Assembly: GCA_031278665.1 (NCBI GenBank)
Contig: JAITKC010000178.1
Location: forward strand, 1 to 6,972
DNA length: 6,972 nucleotides
Direction: 5' to 3'
Source of the DNA: Bifidobacteriaceae bacterium
Lineage (GTDB): Bacteria > Actinomycetota > Actinomycetes > Actinomycetales > WQXJ01
Of the stretch, positions 1-6,459 are shown in pieces. Position 1 is the stretch's first letter; the number at the start of each line of letters is the position of its first letter. Both the position numbers and the translations under genes were made by a program. The notes under the pieces were generated by a model. The model was not told the origin of the DNA. It saw only the letters and a list, made by a program, of their open reading frames with translations, and ran no database searches.

Positions 1-1
1 C

Positions 2-1558
2 GAGGCCGAATTGACCAACGCCTCGCGGCGGGCCGAGGAAATGGTCGGCTCGGCCGAACGCGAGGCCGCCCGCGTGATGGGCCAGATAGCCTCCGAGGAG
101 GCCGAGCGGCGGGCCTCGCTGGAACGCGAGATCGCCGCCCTGACCGCTTCGGTCGAGCGCGAGACGACCGAGTTGCGGGTCAACGCCGAACGCGAGGCGG
201 CCGAGTTGCGATCGGCGGTCGCCGTCGAAGTCGCCTCGCAACGCGAGGACGCCGAACGCTACTCCACCCAGTTGCACTCCGCCGCCGACCAAGAGACCGC
301 GGCGCTGCGGCTGGCGACCGACCAGGAGACCTCGCAACTGCGGGCCGACGCCGAGGAATACTCCGCCCAGACCCGCGCCGCCGTTCAGCGCGAAGCCCAA
401 GACTTGAAGGCGACAGCCGAGAACGAGGCCTCAGAACGGCGCTCCGCCGCCGACCAGTACTCCCAGCAGGTGCGCTCCAACGCCGACCAGTACGCCCAGC
501 AGTTGCGTTCCGACGCCGAGCAATACGCCCTCCAGATCCGTTCGGAGGCCGAACACTACGCCCAGCAGACCCGAGCCGACGCCGAGCAATTCGAACAGGC
601 CACCCGCTCGGCCGCCGAGTTGGCCTCCCATGAGTTGCGCAACTCGGCCGAACGCGAGGCGACCGAACTGCTCTCGTCGACCAGTCGCGAGGCGATCGAG
701 TTGAAGGAGTCGGCCGACCGCTACGCCACCCAGACCAGGGTCGAGGCCGAACGCGCCGCCTCCGAATTGTACGAGGACGCCCGCTCCCGGGCCGAGGAGC
801 TGACCACCCGTTCCGAGCGCGAAGCCTCGACGCTGCTGGCCGAGGCCAAGAAACAGGCCGCCGCGCTGACCGAACGGGCCGAGGAATGGCGGGCCGAGTC
901 GGAGATCGAAATAGCCCAGCGCATCGAGGCCGCCGAGGCCGCCAACGCCGAACGTTTCGAGTCCTCCAAAGCCAAAGCCGACCGCCTCATCGCCGAGGCC
1001 AACGCCCGCGCCGAAGAGGCCGAGGAAAGGGTCGCCCAAGCCTTGGCCCGGGCCGAGAAACTGCGCCACGACGCCGACCAGCAAGCCTCCGACCTGCTGG
1101 CGAACGCCCTGCGCAACGCCGACCGGGTGGTCCAAGACGCCCGCTCCTTCGCCGACCGGACAGTCTCCGAGGCGGTCGAGGAAGCCGAGCGCGAGCGGAT
1201 TTCGGTCCAGCGCCAAGTCGACGATCTCAACCGCCAGCGCGAGTCGATCACCGGCTACCTCGAAGAACTGCGCGGGCTGCTCGGCGCCACGCCGATGCCG
1301 AATATCGACGCCGTGTTGGAGTCGGCGCCGGCGGCGCCGGCGCTGCCGGCCAGCCCGGCCGCCGAGGCCTACCAGCCGCAAGCCTACGACCTGCAAGGCT
1401 ACGACGCCGAGGTCTATGAGGCGGAGGTTTACCAGGCTGGCGACGAAGACTCCGGCCAGCCGGCGGCGCTCGCGGCGGAGGTCCAGGTCAGCCAGGCCGA
1501 ACTGTTCTCCGAAGGCGAGCCCATCGAACCGGAACTAGACCAGGACGAGACAGCCTGA
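2..1558 (+). CDS. Scy/FilP-like hendecad coiled-coil protein, 5'-truncated by window edge
   Basis: This is a long alpha-helical rod protein, probably a cytoskeletal or polarity scaffold like the Scy/FilP proteins of actinobacteria; that role is inferred from architecture only. The frame is open to the left edge, and the codons before the first possible start (TTG at 11) read Glu-Ala-Glu and continue the repeat, so the true start lies upstream. Counting from the codon at 11, residues 4-333 form 30 consecutive 11-residue repeats (typical unit AEQYAQQLRSD; core positions 1, 4/5 and 8) with no change of register. Residues 334-354 are a 21-residue phase break, followed by five more hendecads (355-409) and a cap with YLEELRGLL at 416-424. 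Residues 428-515 are a non-helical Ala/Pro-rich, then Tyr-rich and acidic tail. There is no signal peptide or membrane segment in the visible part, so it is probably cytoplasmic. The C-terminal rod is paralogous to the next gene, 13 bases downstream. A DivIVA-like domain could sit in the missing N-terminus. Confidence 0.85.
   Translation, partial: EAELTNASRRAEEMVGSAEREAARVMGQIASEEAERRASLEREIAALTASVERETTELRVNAEREAAELRSAVAVEVASQREDAERYSTQLHSAADQETAALRLATDQETSQLRADAEEYSAQTRAAVQREAQDLKATAENEASERRSAADQYSQQVRSNADQYAQQLRSDAEQYALQIRSEAEHYAQQTRADAEQFEQATRSAAELASHELRNSAEREATELLSSTSREAIELKESADRYATQTRVEAERAASELYEDARSRAEELTTRSEREASTLLAEAKKQAAALTERAEEWRAESEIEIAQRIEAAEAANAERFESSKAKADRLIAEANARAEEAEERVAQALARAEKLRHDADQQASDLLANALRNADRVVQDARSFADRTVSEAVEEAERERISVQRQVDDLNRQRESITGYLEELRGLLGATPMPNIDAVLESAPAAPALPASPAAEAYQPQAYDLQGYDAEVYEAEVYQAGDEDSGQPAALAAEVQVSQAELFSEGEPIEPELDQDETA
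449..613 (+). repeat. Best-conserved 33-bp tandem repeats encoding hendecads
   Basis: Five consecutive 33-base units encode ADQYSQQVRSN, ADQYAQQLRSD, AEQYALQIRSE, AEHYAQQTRAD and AEQFEQATRSA. They are the most regular part of a longer 33-base periodicity that runs through most of this gene and the next. The bases vary more than the residues, mostly at third codon positions, which suggests older repeats kept by selection on the protein rather than a recent expansion. Confidence 0.85.
1358..1432 (+). repeat. Five in-phase pentapeptide repeats ending in Tyr, C-terminal tail
   Basis: Within the tail of the first coiled-coil protein, five 15-base units encode AAEAY, QPQAY, DLQGY, DAEVY and EAEVY. 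This places Tyr at residues 454, 459, 464, 469 and 474, counted from the codon at 11. The segment is acidic and lies just after an Ala/Pro-rich linker (about 439-451). The downstream paralogue has no equivalent. Its function is unknown; a docking or self-assembly segment is one possibility. Confidence 0.75.
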
Positions 1559-1571
1559 AGCAGTCAGTCTT

Positions 1572-3254
1572 ATGGCCAACGAGCATCAGCGGGCCGCTGA
1601 ACTCGAGGCGGCGCTCGCCCAGACGCGAGAACGCGCCCTGGCGTTAGTGCGGCGCGGCCAAACACTGTCCGGCGAACTCGATCAAGTGCGTTCGCAACTG
1701 GCCGACCAGGCCTGGCGCCAGCCGGGCCGGCGCCAGGGCCAAGTCGCCGAGTTCGCCGGACTGCTCGAGACCGCGGTGGCGGACCGGCTGGCGGCGGTCA
1801 AGGCCCAGGGGGTCGTGATGACCAGCCAAGCCGAGACCACCGCCAAACGCGAACTTCAGCAAGCCGAACATTCCCACGAGACGCTGCTGGCGCTGGCCCG
1901 GCGCGAACTCGAGGACCTCAAGGAGTCGACCGAGCGGCGCGCCCAGGCGGCCCGCGCCGAGGGCCAGCGCCGGGCCCGCGAATTGGTCGCCGAGGCCCAG
2001 CGGCGGGCCGCCGAATTGCGCGACTCGGCCAATAAAGCCGCCCTCGAGCGCCGCCAGATGATGGTCCGGGAGTCGACGGCGCTGTCGCAAAGCGCCGAAC
2101 GCGAAACCCAGACTATGCGGGCGGTGGCCCAACGCGAGGCGTCGGAACTGGTCGGAGAGGCCAAACGGGAAGTTGGCGAAATCCTTGGATCGACCGCGGC
2201 CGAACTAGAGGAATTGGTTTCGGCGGCGGCCGCGGCGGCCGCCGCCCTCCAAGGCCGCGTCGAGGCGGAACTGGACCAGCTTCGGGCGGCCTGCCGGGCC
2301 GAGGCGGACCAGCTCAAAGCCGCCGTCGACGACGAGGCGGAGCAATTGCTGGCGGAGGTCCGGGCCGACATCGACCGCGAACTGACGGCCGCCGAACGCT
2401 ACGCCATGGCCCAACGGGCCCGCGCCGCCGAAGAGGCCGGGCAAGTCCGCTCGGCGGCCCAAGGCGAGACCCGGGTCCAGCGCGCCGAAGCCGAGGCCTA
2501 TTCGCGGGCGATTCGCGAGCAGGCCGACGCCGACGCCTCGGTGGCGCGCTCCGAGGCGATGGTCTACGCCTCCAAGACCAGACAAGACGCCGAACGCGAC
2601 ACCTCCACCCTGACCAGCCACGCCCGCATCGAGGCCGGCCAGTTGCGGACCGAGGAGCATCGGGACGCCACGACAGTCAAACTGGCGGCCGACGACTTCG
2701 CCAAGTCCCGCGCCGCCCAGGCCCGGGCCGAGGCTGAGCAGGTGTTGAGCGCCGCGCGAGCGGAATCGGAGACCGTCTTGGCGCGGGCCCGCGCCGAAGC
2801 CGACCGCCTGGTCTCCCACGCCCGCGAGGAGGTCGCCCGGACCGAGCGGGCGATCGCCTCGGCCACCGAGGTCAACCTGGCCCGGCTGGCCGAAGACCGC
2901 GACCGCTCGATCAAAGAGGCCGAGCGCGTTCTGGCCGGCCCGGCCGAGCGACGGGCCGTCGCCACCGAACAATTACTCGAGTCCCAAGAACAGGCCTCCC
3001 AGATCATGTCGCACGCCGACGAGTACGTCGAAGTGCTCTCGGCCGGCGCCAAAGAGGAGGCCGACCAAATTCTGGCGGCCGCCCACGCCGAAGCCAACCA
3101 GACGATGGATCAGGCCGTCGCCGAGGCCGGCCAACACCGGCGGGCCGCCCAGTTGACGATCGACAAACTCGAGGTTCAGCGCCAGGCTCTGGACAACTAC
3201 CTGTCGCGGCTTCGCCGCCTGGTCTCGCGCAATTTGGCCGGCCCCGGCGGCTGA
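1572..3254 (+). CDS. Scy/FilP-like hendecad coiled-coil protein, complete (560 aa)
   Basis: This second rod protein is complete and paralogous to its neighbour. Residues 1-64 are a helical head with a short basic break (about 49-57, containing GRR). From about residue 87 to 460 the chain is 34 hendecads in one unbroken register (for example ARAEADRLVSH, AKREVGEILGS, CRAEADQLKAA). Residues 461-481 form a 21-residue phase break, then five hendecads (482-536) lead into a cap with YLSRLRRLV at 543-551. The chain ends shortly after, so the Tyr-rich tail of the first protein is absent. It is rich in Ala, Glu and Arg, with no membrane segment or signal peptide, so it is probably a cytoplasmic filament or scaffold subunit; this role is inferred from the Scy/FilP pair that is adjacent in Streptomyces. 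The ATG at 1572 is 13 bases after the upstream stop. The Shine-Dalgarno match is weak (a GAAG overlapping that stop codon), so translation may depend on coupling. Confidence 0.85.
   Translation: MANEHQRAAELEAALAQTRERALALVRRGQTLSGELDQVRSQLADQAWRQPGRRQGQVAEFAGLLETAVADRLAAVKAQGVVMTSQAETTAKRELQQAEHSHETLLALARRELEDLKESTERRAQAARAEGQRRARELVAEAQRRAAELRDSANKAALERRQMMVRESTALSQSAERETQTMRAVAQREASELVGEAKREVGEILGSTAAELEELVSAAAAAAAALQGRVEAELDQLRAACRAEADQLKAAVDDEAEQLLAEVRADIDRELTAAERYAMAQRARAAEEAGQVRSAAQGETRVQRAEAEAYSRAIREQADADASVARSEAMVYASKTRQDAERDTSTLTSHARIEAGQLRTEEHRDATTVKLAADDFAKSRAAQARAEAEQVLSAARAESETVLARARAEADRLVSHAREEVARTERAIASATEVNLARLAEDRDRSIKEAERVLAGPAERRAVATEQLLESQEQASQIMSHADEYVEVLSAGAKEEADQILAAAHAEANQTMDQAVAEAGQHRRAAQLTIDKLEVQRQALDNYLSRLRRLVSRNLAGPGG
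2223..2246 (+). repeat. Eight-alanine run in the second coiled-coil gene
   Basis: Eight consecutive Ala codons (mixed GCG and GCC) encode residues 218-225. The run sits inside the hendecad array without shifting its register: the repeats on either side (TAAELEELVSA before, VEAELDQLRAA after) stay in phase. It probably makes a locally thin, Ala-packed stretch of the coil. Confidence 0.7.
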
Positions 3255-3268
3255 CCAGAGCTCCCGGA

Positions 3269-3287
3269 CCGGTCCCGGGCGGACCGG
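3269..3287. terminator. Hairpin between convergent genes, candidate bidirectional terminator
   Basis: A perfect 7-bp stem (CCGGTCC paired with GGACCGG) closes a 5-base loop (CGGGC). It lies in the 36-base spacer (3255-3290) between the stop codons of the second coiled-coil gene and aspA. No T-tract follows on either strand, so it is not a classical intrinsic terminator; GC-rich actinobacteria often use such U-poor hairpins. An overlapping 10-bp palindrome (GGACCGGTCC, 3266-3275) offers an alternative fold. Confidence 0.45.
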
Positions 3288-3290
3288 GGC

Positions 3291-4703
3291 TCAACCGCAA
3301 GGCGGCAGCAGCCGGTCCAGCGTCGCCTGGTCCAACAGGCCGCGATCTTCGACCACTTGGCGGATCGAGCGGCCGCTCGCCTCAGCCTCCTGGCCGATCT
3401 CGTCGCAGAGCCTGTGCCCCAGCACCGGCGCTAGGAAGGTCACCAACCCGATCGAGTCGCGCACATAGGCCCGGGTGACCTCGGGGTTGGCGGTGATGCC
3501 GTCGATGCACTTGAGGCCCAGAGTCTCGCAGCCGGCGCGCAGTAGTTGGATGGATTCGAAACAGGACTGGGCGATCACCGGCTCCATGGCGTTGAGCTGG
3601 AGCTGGCCGGCCTCGGCCGCCAGGGTGACCACCAGGTCGTTGCCGATGACCTTGAAGGCGATCTGGTTGACGACCTCCGGGATGACCGGATTGACCTTGG
3701 CCGGCATAATCGACGATCCGGCCTGGCGTTCGGGCAGGTTGATCTCGCGCAGGGCGGTGCGCGGACCGGATGAGAGCAGCCGCAAGTCGTTGGCGATCTT
3801 CGAGAGTTTGACGGCGCTGCGTTTGAGCGCGCCGTGGAGCGAGACATAGGCCCCGCAGTCGCTAGTCGCCTCGACTAAATCCTGGGAGATCACAAACGGC
3901 CGCCCGGTGGCCGCCGCCAGGCGGGCGACGGCGCGTTCGGCGTAACCGGGCGGGGCGGTCACGCCGGTGCCGATGGCGGTGGCCCCCAAGTTGACCTCGA
4001 CTAGTAACGCCGCCTCACTGGCCAGGTGTTTGAGCTCCTCTTCGATTAGGACCGCGAAGGCTGTGAACTCTTGGCCCAGTCGCATCGGCACGGCGTCTTG
4101 AAGCTGGGTGCGGCCCATAGTCGGAATGTCGGCGAACTCCTCGCCTTTGCGGGCGAAGGAGGCTTGAAGCCGGCGCAGGGCATCGGCCAGACCGTCCAGC
4201 GACATCAGCAGCGCCAGGCGCAGGGCCGTTGGATAGGTGTCGTTAGTCGATTGCGACATGTTGACGTGGTCGTTCGGATCGATCAGGTCGTAGCGTCCTT
4301 TGGCCTCGCCCAAGCTTTCCAACGCCAAGTTCGCTATCACCTCGTTGACGTTCATGTTGACCGAGGTCCCGGCCCCGCCCTGGAACAGATCGACCGGGAA
4401 CTGGGCGGCCAGGTCGGAGGTCTCGCCGATCAGCCGGTCGCAGGCGGCCTCGATCGGCTCGGCCAGTTCCGGACGCAGCGCCCCGAGTTCCCGGTTCGCC
4501 CCGGCGGCCGCCTTCTTGACCAGGGCGTAAGCCTGGATCAGAGCCGGGATGTCGCCGACAGTGCGCCCCGAGATGGGGAAGTTGTCGACCGCCCGGACGG
4601 TGTGGACGCCGTAATAGGCTTCGGCCGGCACCTCAAGGGGGCCCAGCAGATCGGTTTCCAACCGCGTGGACGCCGTCGTCGCCGCGCTTGTGTTCGGATT
4701 CAT
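3291..4703 (-). CDS. aspA: Aspartate ammonia-lyase (aspartase)
   Basis: It catalyses reversible deamination of L-aspartate to fumarate and ammonia in the cytoplasm, linking aspartate catabolism to the TCA cycle. The 470-residue protein follows the aspartase/fumarase superfamily throughout. Substrate and active-site segments are [13 protein letters not shown] (109-121), QSTND (151-155), [10 protein letters not shown] (197-206) and the flexible loop [15 protein letters not shown] (329-343). Ser330 corresponds to the catalytic base, with Lys336 and Asn338 as expected ligands. MPAKVNP with PEVVNQ, rather than the fumarase form MPGKVNPT, and close agreement with E. coli AspA around residues 278-346 favour aspartase over class II fumarase. 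The ATG at 4703 is preceded by GGAG six bases away. About 13 poorly conserved N-terminal residues precede the conserved start of the family. The C-terminus ends at LLPPCG, roughly 20 residues short of E. coli AspA. It lies 32 bases behind an alpha/beta hydrolase gene and is probably co-transcribed with it. Confidence 0.95.
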   Translation of the reverse strand: MNPNTSAATTASTRLETDLLGPLEVPAEAYYGVHTVRAVDNFPISGRTVGDIPALIQAYALVKKAAAGANRELGALRPELAEPIEAACDRLIGETSDLAAQFPVDLFQGGAGTSVNMNVNEVIANLALESLGEAKGRYDLIDPNDHVNMSQSTNDTYPTALRLALLMSLDGLADALRRLQASFARKGEEFADIPTMGRTQLQDAVPMRLGQEFTAFAVLIEEELKHLASEAALLVEVNLGATAIGTGVTAPPGYAERAVARLAAATGRPFVISQDLVEATSDCGAYVSLHGALKRSAVKLSKIANDLRLLSSGPRTALREINLPERQAGSSIMPAKVNPVIPEVVNQIAFKVIGNDLVVTLAAEAGQLQLNAMEPVIAQSCFESIQLLRAGCETLGLKCIDGITANPEVTRAYVRDSIGLVTFLAPVLGHRLCDEIGQEAEASGRSIRQVVEDRGLLDQATLDRLLPPCG

Positions 4704-4709
4704 GGCTTT

Positions 4710-4723
4710 CTCCGCCTCTCCTT
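4710..4723 (-). promoter_or_regulatory. Ribosome binding site of aspA (two purine-rich matches)
   Basis: On the minus strand GGAG (4713-4710) ends six bases before the ATG at 4703, and a second, stronger AAGGAG (4723-4718) ends 14 bases before it. The proximal match has the usual spacing and supports the ATG at 4703. It lies in the 32-base gap after the hydrolase stop codon, so aspA can be translated independently of the upstream gene. Confidence 0.65.
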
Positions 4724-4735
4724 GGCCGTCAGCCG

Positions 4736-5629
4736 CTAAACCATCCGCCGGTAGGCCTCGCGCACCAGGCGGGCGGTCATATTGGGGGCCTCCAACGGCC
4801 CGAGGTGGGCGACGTCGGCCAGGACCGCCAGATTGCCCCCGGGGCCGATCGCCTCGGCCATCTCCTCGGCCGCCGCGACCGGTGTGAACGGGTCCTCGAC
4901 GCCCGCCAGCAGCGTTGTCGGCAGGCCGCTGGCCGTCAAGACGGCCAACAAGTCTTCCCGCCCGGCCATCGCCTCCTCGGCCCAGGCCACGCCGGCCGGC
5001 GTGGCCGCCGCGATCCAGCGCTCGATCGTCTCGACCAGACCGGGCGACGAGGCCCGGCTGGCGGCTGAGACCATTTTGGCGGCCATCGGCGCCAGCGCCT
5101 CAGTCGAGTCGGCGGCGAGCGCCTGGCGGGCGGTCGCGAGGCGCGCGGCGCGGGCGGCCGGGTCGTCGGCCCGGGCTTTGGTGTGCATCAGAATCGCCCC
5201 GGCCAGCAGTTCCGGCGCGTCGCGCATAATGCTCATGGCGACGTAGCCGCCCATCGAGATCCCGCCGACCACCGCCCTGGTCACCCCGAGGGCGCGCAGC
5301 GAGGCGATAACCGCCCGGCCGGCCGCCTGGATAGTGGCCGGCTCGATCAGCGGGCTGAAGCCGGCCCCGGGCAAATCGACTGTCAAGATGGCCAATTCCG
5401 GCAGTTCGGCCGCCATTGGCTCCCACATCAGCGAACTCAGCGGGAAGGCGTGTAACAGCACCAGCGGAACGGCGTCGGCGGGCACGCTCAAAGCCTCGGC
5501 TCGGCCGCGTTCGGCCGCCGACAGGCGCGATGTCTCGTCGTCTTGGCGCCACGGGTCGCGCGGGCTCCCCCGCCCGGGCGCCTGGGCCCCGGCCAACGTT
5601 CCAAACCCCCGGACAGCCAACTTCGTCAT
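4736..5629 (-). CDS. Alpha/beta-fold hydrolase (GISMG nucleophile elbow)
   Basis: This is a 297-residue serine hydrolase of the alpha/beta fold, substrate unknown; relatives include esterases, enol-lactonases and C-C bond hydrolases. The oxyanion strand reads [14 protein letters not shown] (56-69), followed by VDLPGAGFS (84-92). The nucleophile elbow is GISMGG with Ser125, the acid is probably Asp246 in GVEDPFTP, and the general base His275 in VAHLGPLE, so the triad is complete. A helical cap region spans about 150-230. Residues 11-52 are a polar, low-complexity stretch between the first strand and the core, longer than usual for this fold. No signal peptide is seen, so it is probably cytoplasmic. 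The ATG at 5629 is chosen because AAAGGAG lies seven bases upstream and the codon overlaps the upstream stop as ATGA. A longer reading to 5800 is open but would overlap the preceding hydrolase gene and has unstructured Gly/Arg-rich sequence. Confidence 0.88.
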   Translation of the reverse strand: MTKLAVRGFGTLAGAQAPGRGSPRDPWRQDDETSRLSAAERGRAEALSVPADAVPLVLLHAFPLSSLMWEPMAAELPELAILTVDLPGAGFSPLIEPATIQAAGRAVIASLRALGVTRAVVGGISMGGYVAMSIMRDAPELLAGAILMHTKARADDPAARAARLATARQALAADSTEALAPMAAKMVSAASRASSPGLVETIERWIAAATPAGVAWAEEAMAGREDLLAVLTASGLPTTLLAGVEDPFTPVAAAEEMAEAIGPGGNLAVLADVAHLGPLEAPNMTARLVREAYRRMV

Positions 5630-6459
5630 CGTCCATCTCCTTTCGCCAAATCCGGTCTCACCGGCGAGACTACCGCCTGCGGGCGCTGGCCCCAGACCGC
5701 GCCGGGCCCGGTCCAACTGGTCGCCAGCGGCCCAAACCCGGGCCGGACCGCCGCCGCGATCGCGTCGAACGCCTGGCGCACCGCCTTCTCGCCGATCCAC
5801 AGGTGGCCGGCGCCTTCGCCCTCGATCACCCGGGCCCCGCCGACCAGCGCCAGGCGAGCCCGCGCCCGGGCCGGGCTCAAGAACTGATCATGTTCCGGCA
5901 CCAGGGCCAACACCGGCTTGCGGGCGGCGGCCCACTGAACCAGGTGCTCCGAAGCGGTCAGCCGAAGCGGCGGCGACAGCGCTACGACCCCCTCGACCGG
6001 CAAACCGGCGCCGTGTGTCAACGCCACCTCGGAGCCGAACGACCAGCCCACCAGCCAGCGCCTGGGCAGTCCTAGCTGGACGGCCTGGGCGACAACGGCG
6101 GCCAGGTCGCGGCCCTCCGCCCGCCCGCCGTCGAAATGGCCGCCGGAGGTCCCCAGGAGCGAGCTGACGCCCCTGGTGTTGAACCGGATGACGGCCAGGT
6201 CGGCCAGCGCCGGCAGACGCCATGAGGCCTTGCGCAACAGATGCGAGTCAGACGACCCGCCGGCGGTCGGCAACGGGTGGAGCCAGATCAAAGTGGCCTG
6301 GACCGCCCGCCCGTCCGGCGGCAGGGCCAACTCCCCGACCAGTTCGACGCCATCGGCGGCCCGGAACGCCAAGGCCCGGCGTTCGGCCGGCAAAACCGTC
6401 TGGGCGCCGATCGGCCGGCCCGGCGGCGCCGCCGGGGCGTCGGCGGCGGGCTTGGTCAC
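5626..6459 (-). CDS. Alpha/beta-fold hydrolase (GWSFG nucleophile elbow), COG2945-like
   Basis: This is a 277-residue predicted hydrolase of unknown substrate. After a flexible Ala/Pro N-terminus (1-25), the fold begins with LIWLHPLPTAGG (57-68), then VIRFNTRGVSS (90-100), which resembles the FNxRG segment of dienelactone-hydrolase-like COG2945 proteins. The nucleophile elbow is GWSFGS with Ser140. The acid is probably Asp191 in PEHDQF and the general base His219 in GAGHLWIG, giving an intact triad. The cap is minimal, unlike that of the next hydrolase, so the two are probably not a recent duplication. The GTG start at 6459 overlaps the TGA of the DUF3159 gene as GTGA. No good Shine-Dalgarno precedes it, which fits translational coupling. 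The reading could be extended to 6822, but that part lies inside the DUF3159 gene and is Gly/Arg-rich, so it is rejected. The stop overlaps the next start (ATGA). Confidence 0.87.
   Translation of the reverse strand: MTKPAADAPAAPPGRPIGAQTVLPAERRALAFRAADGVELVGELALPPDGRAVQATLIWLHPLPTAGGSSDSHLLRKASWRLPALADLAVIRFNTRGVSSLLGTSGGHFDGGRAEGRDLAAVVAQAVQLGLPRRWLVGWSFGSEVALTHGAGLPVEGVVALSPPLRLTASEHLVQWAAARKPVLALVPEHDQFLSPARARARLALVGGARVIEGEGAGHLWIGEKAVRQAFDAIAAAVRPGFGPLATSWTGPGAVWGQRPQAVVSPVRPDLAKGDGR
5637..5643 (-). promoter_or_regulatory. Strong ribosome binding site fixing the downstream hydrolase start
   Basis: AAAGGAG on the minus strand lies seven bases before the ATG at 5629 and within the 3' end of the preceding hydrolase gene. 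It settles the start of the 297-residue hydrolase. Another ATG at 5636 directly abuts the site with no spacing and is in a different frame, so it is unlikely to be used. Confidence 0.75.

Noticed and set aside
11..13. TTG at 11 as the true start of the first coiled-coil gene
   Set aside because: The frame is open to the left edge, and the codons before it continue the coiled-coil composition (Glu-Ala-Glu). The TTG is at an ordinary Leu position and has no ribosome binding site within the window.
449..613. 33-base periodicity considered as a CRISPR array or intergenic satellite
   Set aside because: The repeats are contiguous without spacers, in frame, vary mainly at third positions, and encode a coherent hendecad coil.
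431..1396. Long open frame on the minus strand opposite the first coiled-coil gene
   Set aside because: It is a Gly/Leu/Val-rich shadow of the 33-base repeat in GC-rich DNA, with no recognisable domain; the plus-strand frame explains the periodicity.
2205..2972. Long minus-strand open frame opposite the second coiled-coil gene
   Set aside because: It has the same Gly/Leu-rich shadow composition as the frame opposite the first gene and no family-like motifs.
3291..4703. Class II fumarase as the identity of the lyase gene
   Set aside because: The loop reads [15 protein letters not shown] rather than the fumarase form, and the whole sequence follows E. coli AspA more closely.
4071..4739. Plus-strand open frame opposite aspA
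   Set aside because: It is antisense to strongly conserved aspartase sequence and has no domain or ribosome binding site of its own that I could see.
5630..5800. 57-residue upstream extension of the aspA-proximal hydrolase
   Set aside because: The extension lies inside the preceding hydrolase gene in another frame and is Gly/Arg-rich. AAAGGAG plus the ATGA overlap supports the start at 5629.
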